Below the pieces are notes generated by a model. It had not been told where the DNA came from, searched no databases, and was given only the letters and a program-made list of their open reading frames with translations. A DNA stretch of 6,116 bases. Source: Pseudomonadota bacterium (GTDB lineage Bacteria > Pseudomonadota > Alphaproteobacteria > Rhizobiales > Xanthobacteraceae). The position numbers were made by a program, and so were the translations under genes. Positions within the stretch are counted from its first letter, which is position 1. The number at the start of each line of letters is the position of its first letter. Location of the stretch: positions 1 to 6,116 of the forward strand of contig JAEYVN010000528.1 of the NCBI GenBank assembly GCA_023431725.1. Direction: 5' to 3'. Below, one piece after another: positions 1 to 4,729 of this stretch.

Positions 1-101
1 CCGTATCGGTATGGCGGCGCAGCCGTGAAACGCGCTGGAATATCGGCAGTCATGTCCTGCCAATAGCCGGTGGTTGGCTCGGTAAAGAAAGACTCCGGCA
101 T
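1..101 (-). CDS. N-terminus of an unidentified protein (partial, runs off the left edge)
   Basis: An open frame runs from an ATG at 101 to the window edge with no stop. It encodes 33 residues, beginning MPESFFTEPTTGYWQDM and ending APPYRY. A second in-frame ATG at 53 would give a start at MTADIP. The ribosome-binding signal is weak for both starts. The gene lies 54 bases downstream of the fabI stop on the same strand, with a hairpin between them, so it could be the last gene of the fab transcript or a separate unit. The composition (aromatic residues, PPYRY) looks like real protein. From memory only, the WQD...PPYRYG pattern recalls the N-terminus of phosphoribosyltransferase-like proteins in Bradyrhizobium relatives. 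I could not verify this and do not assign a function. Confidence 0.5.
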   Translation of the reverse strand, partial: MPESFFTEPTTGYWQDMTADIPARFTAAPPYRY

Positions 102-123
102 CGGGAATAGATTCCAAGGAACG

Positions 124-150
124 AACGGCAGCCACCGGCAGGCTGCCGTT
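124..150 (-). terminator. Hairpin after fabI, possible terminator or processing site
   Basis: There is a perfect 10-bp inverted repeat, AACGGCAGCC (124-133) and GGCTGCCGTT (141-150), around a 7-base loop. It begins 5 bases after the fabI stop codon on the minus strand. It is GC-rich and well placed for a terminator, but no uninterrupted T-run follows it (the next bases on the minus strand are CGTTCCTT). Termination is therefore likely to be partial, or the structure may stabilise the fab mRNA 3' end. The next minus-strand reading frame starts 23 bases beyond it. Confidence 0.5.
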
Positions 151-155
151 CAAAA

Positions 156-971
156 CTAATCCGACGGCTTCTCCGCGTCCGCGCGCAGCGCATCCGGCTG
201 CGGCATCGCAATGACATTGTAGCCCGAATCCACGAAATGGATTTCGCCGGTCACACCGGTCGACAGATCCGAACACAGATAAAGGCCCGAGCCGCCAAGG
301 TCTTCCAGCGTCACGCCACGGCCCAGCGGCGAATGACGCTGCTGGAACGCGAACATGTAGCGGGCATCGCCGATGCCGGCGCCCGCAAGCGTGCGAATCG
401 GACCGGCCGAAATCGCATTGACGCGGATTTTCTGGTGACCGAAATCGACCGCGAGATAGCGCACCGAGGATTCGAGCGCCGCCTTCGCAAGACCCATGAC
501 GTTGTAGTTGGGCATCGCGCGATCGCCGCCGTTGTAGGTCAGCGTAACCATCGAGCCGCCGTTTGGCATCAGTTCGGCAGCGCGCTTGGCGCTTTCGGCA
601 AAGGAGAAGCAGGAGATCACCATGGTGCGCACGAAATTCTCGCGCGTGTTATCGGCGAAGCGACCCTTCAGCTCGCTCTTGTCGGAAAAGCCGACTGCAT
701 GAATGAAGAAGTCGATCGTGCCCCATCTTTTTTTCAGTTCATCGAACACGGCATCGACGGTCGCGATGTCCTCGACGTCGCACGGCATGAGGAAATCCTG
801 GCCGATCGATTCCGCAAGCGGCTTCACCCGCTTCAGCAGCGCTTCGCCCTGATAGGTGAATGCGATCTCGGCGCCGTGCTCCGCGAGCGTCTTGGCGATG
901 CCCCATGCAATCGAGTGATCGTTGGCGACGCCCATGATGAGCCCGCGCTTGCCTTGCATCAATTTGGTCAT
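156..971 (-). CDS. fabI: Enoyl-[acyl-carrier-protein] reductase (NADH), FabI type
   Basis: This cytosolic enzyme reduces trans-2-enoyl-ACP to acyl-ACP, the last step of each type II fatty-acid elongation cycle. The 271-residue protein is a short-chain dehydrogenase/reductase of the FabI branch. The N-terminal cofactor loop reads GVANDHSIAWGIA (14-26). Tyr146, the catalytic Tyr156 and Lys163 (Y-x6-K, in PNYNVMGLAK) fall at the same numbers as in E. coli FabI. The substrate-side segment ISAGPIRTLAG (187-197) and the C-terminal CSDLSTGVTGE and VDSGYN motifs are intact. The C-terminal tail is about nine residues longer than in E. coli. Position 203, Phe in E. coli and part of the triclosan/NAD pocket, is Ala here. 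The ATG overlaps the upstream small gene's stop as ATGA, which suggests translational coupling. It is the last clear fab gene of the cluster. Confidence 0.96.
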   Translation of the reverse strand: MTKLMQGKRGLIMGVANDHSIAWGIAKTLAEHGAEIAFTYQGEALLKRVKPLAESIGQDFLMPCDVEDIATVDAVFDELKKRWGTIDFFIHAVGFSDKSELKGRFADNTRENFVRTMVISCFSFAESAKRAAELMPNGGSMVTLTYNGGDRAMPNYNVMGLAKAALESSVRYLAVDFGHQKIRVNAISAGPIRTLAGAGIGDARYMFAFQQRHSPLGRGVTLEDLGGSGLYLCSDLSTGVTGEIHFVDSGYNVIAMPQPDALRADAEKPSD

Positions 972-1312
972 CTCTTGACTTCTGACAGTTGGAAATTAGC
1001 AGCTTCGGCTTCGATGACGGCCCCGAACAGGAAGACCGTCAGAATTTCGGTATTCTCGGTGAAGTCCATCCGCATGTATTCGATATTGCCGGCCTTGCTG
1101 TTCCTGACGAGCCGCGCAACATCGCCGTTGATCATGAAACGCCGCAAGCCGTCGCCGGTGCAGCAATATCGTTTGCGTGACGTGCTGGTTTCATCGCCTG
1201 GATACAGATCGAGATAAAGCCGGATGTCCTGCTTCCTGGCCGACAATCCGTTGACCTGAATGTCAACGAGATTGCCGTCATGCCAATCGATATCCTGATC
1301 GACAAGCTTCAT
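968..1312 (-). CDS. Small conserved-looking hypothetical protein between fabB and fabI
   Basis: I do not recognise this 114-residue protein. It is probably soluble: I see no signal peptide or membrane segment. Alternating hydrophobic stretches (LVDIQV, IRLYLDLYP, ILTVFLFGAVIEAEA) suggest a small mainly beta fold. There is a paired cysteine motif YCC at 49-51 and a GNIEYMRMDF segment at 76-85. Position argues strongly that it is real: its ATG follows the fabB stop by 9 bases and its TGA overlaps the fabI ATG by 4 bases (ATGA), so it is almost certainly co-transcribed and coupled to fabI. By eye its DNA is less G+C-rich than the flanking fab genes and it uses AGG and AGA codons, which may point to later acquisition. 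A role in fatty-acid synthesis is only suggested by location. Confidence 0.75.
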   Translation of the reverse strand: MKLVDQDIDWHDGNLVDIQVNGLSARKQDIRLYLDLYPGDETSTSRKRYCCTGDGLRRFMINGDVARLVRNSKAGNIEYMRMDFTENTEILTVFLFGAVIEAEAANFQLSEVKR

Positions 1313-1321
1313 CGTCCAGCG

Positions 1322-2542
1322 TCATGCATCGACGTGCTTGAACACGACCGACGCATTGGTGCCGCCGAAACCGAACGAATTCGAGAGCACGCACCCAAGC
1401 TTCACATTGTCCTTGCGTTCGCGCATGATCGGCATATCGGCGAAGGCAGGATCCAGCGTCTTGATGTTGGCGCTCTCGCAGATGAAGCCGTTATTCATCA
1501 TCAGCAGCGAGTAGATCGCCTCCTGCACGCCGGCCGCACCAAGTGAATGGCCCGTCAATGACTTGGTCGCGGAGATCGGCGGACATTTGCTGCCGAATAC
1601 TTCGCGCAGCGCCTCGATCTCCTTGGCATCGCCGACCGGCGTCGCCGTGGCATGAGGATTGATGTAATCGATCGGCACGTTCACCGTCTGCAGCGCCATG
1701 TTCATGCAGCGCACGGCGCCTTCGCCGGACGGCGCCACCATATCGTGACCGTCGGAGGTCGCACCATAGCCGGCAACCTCTGCGTAAATTTTCGCGCCGC
1801 GCGCCTTCGCGTGCTCCAGCTCTTCCAGCACGAGAACGCCGGCACCGCCCGCGATCACGAAGCCGTCGCGGTCGGCGTCATAAGCACGCGACGCGGTCTC
1901 CGGCGCATCGTTGTATTTCGACGACATCGCACCCATGGCGTCGAACAGATTCGACAGCGTCCAGTGCAGATCTTCGCAGCCACCGGCGAAGATCATGTCC
2001 TGCTTGCCCCACTGGATCATCTCCGCGGCATTGCCGATGCAATGATTGGACGTCGCGCAGGCCGACGAGATCGAATAATTCACGCCCTTGATCTTGAACC
2101 AGGTCGCCAGCGTTGCCGAAGCCGTCGACGACATGGCCTTCGGTACGGCGAATGGCCCGATGCGCTTGGGCGATCCCTTTTCGCGGGTGATGTCGGCGGC
2201 CTCCACGATCGTCGAGGTGGTCGGGCCGCCCGATCCCATCACGATGCCGGTGCGCTCGTTGACGATGTCCTTTTCTTCGACGCCGCTGTCACGGATCGCC
2301 TGCTCCATGGCGATATGGTTCCAGGCGGCACCCTGACCGAGAAAGCGCATCGCCCTGCGGTCGATCATGCTTTCGGCATCGATATCCGGAATGCCGGCGA
2401 CCTGGCAGCGAAAGCCGTGGTCCGCGAACTGAGCCGCGCGCGAGATGCCCGACTTCGCCTCACGAAGGCTCGCGAGAACCTCCTGCGTATTGTTACCGAT
2501 GGATGAGACAATCCCCATCCCGGTTACGACCACTCGCCGCAT
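1322..2542 (-). CDS. fabB: Beta-ketoacyl-[acyl-carrier-protein] synthase I
   Basis: FabB condenses malonyl-ACP with acyl-ACP and is needed to extend cis-3-decenoyl-ACP into unsaturated fatty acids, working directly after FabA. The 406-residue protein has the typical thiolase-fold layout, starting [16 protein letters not shown]. The nucleophile is Cys162 in SSACATS. The two catalytic histidines are His297 ([11 protein letters not shown]) and His332 (TGHSLGAAG), with Lys327 in SATKS. All are offset by one from E. coli FabB Cys163, His298, Lys328 and His333. The glycine-rich [12 protein letters not shown] closes the C-terminus. One small departure is HATATP where E. coli has HGTSTP. The ATG at 2542 is preceded by a good GAGG five bases upstream. 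It lies 195 bases after fabA and 9 bases before the small gene at 968-1312, in one minus-strand cluster. Confidence 0.96.
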   Translation of the reverse strand: MRRVVVTGMGIVSSIGNNTQEVLASLREAKSGISRAAQFADHGFRCQVAGIPDIDAESMIDRRAMRFLGQGAAWNHIAMEQAIRDSGVEEKDIVNERTGIVMGSGGPTTSTIVEAADITREKGSPKRIGPFAVPKAMSSTASATLATWFKIKGVNYSISSACATSNHCIGNAAEMIQWGKQDMIFAGGCEDLHWTLSNLFDAMGAMSSKYNDAPETASRAYDADRDGFVIAGGAGVLVLEELEHAKARGAKIYAEVAGYGATSDGHDMVAPSGEGAVRCMNMALQTVNVPIDYINPHATATPVGDAKEIEALREVFGSKCPPISATKSLTGHSLGAAGVQEAIYSLLMMNNGFICESANIKTLDPAFADMPIMRERKDNVKLGCVLSNSFGFGGTNASVVFKHVDA

Positions 2543-2614
2543 GTGTGCCTCGTCGATTATAAAAGTTGGAGTGCGCCCGTAATCCCGACCGCAAGCGATC
2601 AGGGGTCCCCGAAA

Positions 2615-2648
2615 GATCGGGCCGCCCGGCTAAAGGCTTGTCCCGATC
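2615..2648. repeat. Inverted repeat in the fabA-fabB gap
   Basis: The arms GATCGGG (2615-2621) and CCCGATC (2642-2648) can pair around a 20-base loop. Close by are a second CCCGAT copy (2648-2653), the odd palindrome GGGGTCCCC (2602-2610) and the 12-base palindrome GCGGCGCGCCGC (2703-2714). The minus-strand text GATCGGGACAAGCC resembles pieces of REP-like elements common in this family, but I see only fragments, so the assignment is tentative. The surrounding gap of 195 bases (2543-2737) has no convincing gene. Confidence 0.35.
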
Positions 2649-2737
2649 CCGATAGGCGCACACTTGGCCGGTCCGGCGCAAGTCTGCAAGGAGCGCACAC
2701 GGGCGGCGCGCCGCAAGAACGCTTTCGTCGCAGCCGA

Positions 2738-3265
2738 TCAGGAACCAGCCGCCAGCGGGGCATCCTGCTTGAACAGGCCGACCTTCAGGTCGCTGGCACG
2801 GTAGATCACGTTACCATCGGCGGAGAGCCAGCCATCAGCAATGCCCAGCACCAGCTTTGAGCGCATCACGCGCTTGATCTCGAGGCCGTAAACGACCTTT
2901 TGCACGCTGGGCAGGACCTGACCGGAAAATTTCAGCTCGCCGAGGCCGAGCGCGCGTCCGTTGCCGGACGACCCGGACCAGCCGAGGAAGAAGCCCAGCA
3001 ATTGCCACAGGGCGTCGAGCCCGAGGCAACCCGGCATCACCGGATCGCCCTTGAAATGACAGGGAAAAAACCAGAGGTCCGGCTTGATGGTCAGCTCTGC
3101 CCGAACGAAGCCCTTGCCATATTCGCCGCCCTGTTCGGAAAGTTCCGAAATACGCTCGAACATCAGCATCGGCGGGAGCGGCAACTGCGGTCCTTCGCCG
3201 AACAATTCACCCCGGCCGCATGCCAGAAGTTCTTCATATTCAAAGCTGGATTGGCGGCTCTGCAT
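2738..3265 (-). CDS. fabA: Beta-hydroxydecanoyl-ACP dehydratase/isomerase FabA
   Basis: FabA dehydrates 3-hydroxyacyl-ACP and isomerises trans-2- to cis-3-decenoyl-ACP, the branch point to unsaturated fatty acids. The frame is open from 3322, but I place the start at the ATG at 3265 ([17 protein letters not shown]), giving 175 residues. This matches the usual FabA length of about 172. It puts the catalytic pair at His70 ([14 protein letters not shown]) and Asp84 ([10 protein letters not shown]), the same numbers as in E. coli. It also leaves a GAGGAA at 3281-3276 about ten bases upstream. The PMLMFERI segment and the hotdog-fold core are intact. Unlike FabZ it carries the [13 protein letters not shown]...LGW signature of the isomerising type. 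It is the first gene of the fab cluster, divergent from irr with a shared 206-base upstream region. Confidence 0.95.
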   Translation of the reverse strand: MQSRQSSFEYEELLACGRGELFGEGPQLPLPPMLMFERISELSEQGGEYGKGFVRAELTIKPDLWFFPCHFKGDPVMPGCLGLDALWQLLGFFLGWSGSSGNGRALGLGELKFSGQVLPSVQKVVYGLEIKRVMRSKLVLGIADGWLSADGNVIYRASDLKVGLFKQDAPLAAGS

Positions 3266-3275
3266 TCCTGTCAGG

Positions 3276-3303
3276 TTCCTCAATGGTTGGTCGCAAAGCG
3301 ACC
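3276..3303 (-). promoter_or_regulatory. fabA leader: hairpin next to the ribosome-binding site
   Basis: On the minus strand, GGTCGC-TTT-GCGACC (3303-3289) can form a tight 6-bp GC-rich stem with a 3-base loop. It ends 7 bases before GAGGAA (3281-3276), the likely ribosome-binding site of the fabA ATG at 3265. It could influence ribosome access or mRNA stability. The sequence shows the structure. A regulatory effect is inference. Confidence 0.35.
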
Positions 3304-3363
3304 TCGCGGCGGTTCCTAACATAGAGGCCTACGTAGGAGCAAAGCAGTCAGCCGTGCTTGCCG

Positions 3364-3380
3364 TTTAGAATGATCCTAGA
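3364..3380. promoter_or_regulatory. Irr-box (ICE)-like palindrome between fabA and irr
   Basis: The 17 bases TTTAGAATGATCCTAGA form a 7-3-7 imperfect palindrome. They fit the iron control element pattern TTTAGAA-n3-TTCTAAA recognised by Irr in rhizobia, with a perfect left half and two mismatches in the right half. The site lies just upstream of the predicted irr promoter (centre near -55 from the predicted start) and about 100 bases upstream of the fabA ATG. It could mediate Irr autoregulation, Irr control of fabA, or both. The palindrome is seen directly. The factor is inferred from the known consensus. Confidence 0.6.
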
Positions 3381-3390
3381 TGCGAAGCGG

Positions 3391-3420
3391 TTGCAATAAG
3401 AGCATGGCCTCGTGTATGAT
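3391..3420 (+). promoter_or_regulatory. Predicted sigma70-type promoter of irr
   Basis: A -35 element TTGCAA (3391-3396) and a -10 element TATGAT (3415-3420) are separated by 18 bases. Transcription would start near 3427, giving a leader of about 45 bases before the ATG at 3472. TGC-containing repeats (TGCGAA at 3381, TGCAAT at 3392) overlap or flank the -35. This is where a Fur- or Mur-type repressor could act, since irr of Bradyrhizobium is known to be under Fur-type control through a non-classical direct-repeat site. Confidence 0.5.
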
Positions 3421-3471
3421 TTCGAATGCAACAATCTCGGCCTTGAACCGGGATCATTGGGCAGTGAAATC

Positions 3472-3990
3472 ATGAACCTTACGCGTACTATTTTTTCCAC
3501 GCCTTCCGAAACCTCGACGACCCATCCGTCCGAGGCCCATCCGGGCGATTTCCGTCGTGCCGACCTGAATGGCTGCCCCTGGCATGACGTCAAGTCGATG
3601 CTCCGCGAAGTGGGCCTGCGTCCGACCCGTCAGCGCATGGCGCTGGGATGGATCCTGTTCGCGAAAGGCGACCGGCATTTGACGGCGGAAATGCTTTACG
3701 AGGAAGCGAGCAAGGCAAAGGTGCCGGTTTCGCTGGCCACCGTGTACAACACACTGCATCAGTTCACCGAAGTCGGTCTGCTGCGCCAGGTCGCGGTTGA
3801 CGGCTCCAAGACCTATTTCGACACCAACGCTTCGGATCACCATCACTTCTTTGTCGAAGGCGCCAACGAACTGGTCGATATTCCGGGCAACGATGTCATC
3901 GTCGACAAGATGCCGATCGCGCCGGAAGGCTATGAGGTCGCCCGCATCGACGTGGTGGTGCGGCTGAAGAAGACCGACAAGCGCCGCTGA
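3472..3990 (+). CDS. irr: Iron response regulator Irr (Fur family, heme-responsive)
   Basis: Irr is a cytosolic Fur-superfamily transcription regulator. It is active under low iron, controls heme synthesis and iron genes through ICE sites, and in Bradyrhizobium is degraded when heme binds. From the ATG at 3472 the protein has 172 residues. It carries the heme regulatory motif GCPWHD with Cys35-Pro36. A winged-helix domain follows (about 40-115), with LRPTRQRMALGWILF and the recognition-helix region VSLATVYNTLHQF (86-98). The second heme/metal site is HHH (123-125) in SDHHHFF, followed by a dimerisation domain (ELVDIP..., YEVARIDVVVRL). A GTG at 3412 in the same frame would add 20 residues, but it falls upstream of the -10 hexamer and outside the predicted transcript. 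The ribosome-binding signal at 3472 is weak. A strong terminator follows, so irr is probably monocistronic. Confidence 0.93.
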   Translation: MNLTRTIFSTPSETSTTHPSEAHPGDFRRADLNGCPWHDVKSMLREVGLRPTRQRMALGWILFAKGDRHLTAEMLYEEASKAKVPVSLATVYNTLHQFTEVGLLRQVAVDGSKTYFDTNASDHHHFFVEGANELVDIPGNDVIVDKMPIAPEGYEVARIDVVVRLKKTDKRR

Positions 3991-4019
3991 TCGACATCAG
4001 CAACAAAGCGGAATTCCGG

Positions 4020-4053
4020 TCAGGCGCGTGGCTCCCACGCGCCTGATTTTTTT
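4020..4053 (+). terminator. Intrinsic terminator of irr
   Basis: There is a perfect 12-bp stem, TCAGGCGCGTGG (4020-4031) with CCACGCGCCTGA (4035-4046), closed by a 3-base loop CTC and followed by seven T (4047-4053). It begins 29 bases after the irr stop. Only the plus-strand direction has a T-run. On the minus strand the stem follows the stop of the converging SH3 gene by about 13 bases but is followed by CCGGAATT, so termination of that gene here would be weaker. Confidence 0.92.
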
Positions 4054-4059
4054 ATCTGC

Positions 4060-4605
4060 TCAATCGACCTTCTCGTTCGGATAGACGCCCCACAGGCGTT
4101 CCTGCGGCACCCAACCGTCGAATTGCCGGCCGGTTACCCGGCACCATTGACCGTCGCAGCGCTTGACCGACGTCACAACGCCCGCCTGCAATTGCGCCTT
4201 GATATCGCTGTCCACAGCAGGACTGCCGAGGACGCCGACAAGCTGATCCTTGTCACGCGAAGTGACGACCGCGGTGCGCCGGCCACTCAGCATCGAGTGA
4301 TAGACCCAGCCTTCCGCGCCCTCGGCATCGCGAATGCGGCGCCAGTTCTCGAACTCGGCGGTCACTTCCACCGGCAGCCCCTGCTTGGTGAAAACCCAGG
4401 CCACATCGTGATCCTTGGTCGGACCGGTTCGGACGTTGACCCGTTCCGACTTCAGGCTGACGTAGCGCGGCACCGGCAGGCCGCTGGCGCTCCCCGCAGC
4501 ACCATCTCCTGCCGCAGCAAACGCCGGCGGGCAGAGGCCGAGTCCAGAGAATGCGATAGCTATTGCGATAGCGATGGGCCGGATGGTTTGTCTTGATACG
4601 GTCAT
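4060..4605 (-). CDS. Exported protein with two bacterial SH3-like domains
   Basis: This 181-residue protein has an N-terminal signal peptide: basic start, a hydrophobic stretch with IAIAIAIA at 11-18, and a cleavage motif AFA at 28-30. It is expected in the periplasm. Two SH3-like repeats follow. The first is about 48-105, with the hallmark ERVNVRTGPTKDHDVAWVF and EGWVYHSML. The second is about 110-175, with SVKRCDGQWCRV and DGWVPQERLWGVYP. Such pairs are typical of the SH3_4 (DUF1058-like) family in alphaproteobacteria. These domains often bind peptidoglycan or other ligands, but the specific role of this protein is unknown. Cys150 and Cys155 could form a disulfide. The gene converges on irr and is divergent from the dehydrogenase gene. 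The ribosome-binding signal is weak. Confidence 0.88.
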   Translation of the reverse strand: MTVSRQTIRPIAIAIAIAFSGLGLCPPAFAAAGDGAAGSASGLPVPRYVSLKSERVNVRTGPTKDHDVAWVFTKQGLPVEVTAEFENWRRIRDAEGAEGWVYHSMLSGRRTAVVTSRDKDQLVGVLGSPAVDSDIKAQLQAGVVTSVKRCDGQWCRVTGRQFDGWVPQERLWGVYPNEKVD

Positions 4606-4672
4606 CTGCTACAGAACGTGACACTGGCGGGCGTGGTCGGAACGGCGCAGTTTCGGTCAACTCGGTTAAAGA

Positions 4673-4694
4673 GGACTGAACAGTCTTTCAGTCC
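4673..4694. promoter_or_regulatory. Nested palindrome upstream of the dehydrogenase gene
   Basis: In the 124-base divergent gap, GGACTGAA (4673-4680) and TTCAGTCC (4687-4694) form a perfect 8-bp inverted repeat around CAGTCT. Inside it, GACTG-AA-CAGTC (4674-4685) is a second, overlapping palindrome. The block ends 35 bases before the dehydrogenase ATG. It could be an operator for a local regulator or a leader hairpin. No regulator can be named from the sequence. Confidence 0.4.
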
Positions 4695-4729
4695 GCGGGA
4701 CATTGAACGAGATAGTCCAAGGCTGAAAC

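Noticed and set aside
237..1217. A long plus-strand open frame (326 codons) opposite fabI and the small gene.
   Set aside because: It is the antisense shadow of fabI. Its translation is rich in Arg, His and Ala with no recognisable motif, as expected in high-G+C DNA.
1652..2506. A 284-codon plus-strand frame opposite fabB.
   Set aside because: It has the same Arg/His-rich shadow composition, and fabB on the other strand is unambiguous.
2556..2561. A perfect TATAAT on the minus strand just upstream of fabB.
   Set aside because: It lies only 13 bases from the ATG, so transcription would start within the GAGG ribosome-binding site, and no acceptable -35 lies 16-18 bases upstream.
2493..2681. 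A 62-codon minus-strand frame covering the fabA-fabB gap.
   Set aside because: It overlaps the fabB start in another frame, has no good ribosome site, and its low-complexity charged translation looks random.
3266..3322. Extended fabA start at 3322 adding 19 residues.
   Set aside because: The ATG at 3265 gives the usual FabA length, E. coli-like numbering of His70 and Asp84, and a ribosome-binding site. The extension contains the leader hairpin and lacks conservation hallmarks.
3328..3337. The 10-base palindrome CCTACGTAGG in the fabA-irr region.
   Set aside because: It is short, matches no site I know, and has no clear position relative to a promoter. It could be chance.
4531..4540. A cysteine (Cys25, in LGLC) in the SH3 protein signal peptide, considered as a lipoprotein box.
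   Set aside because: The residue before Cys is Leu rather than Gly, Ala or Ser, and an ordinary AFA cleavage site follows.
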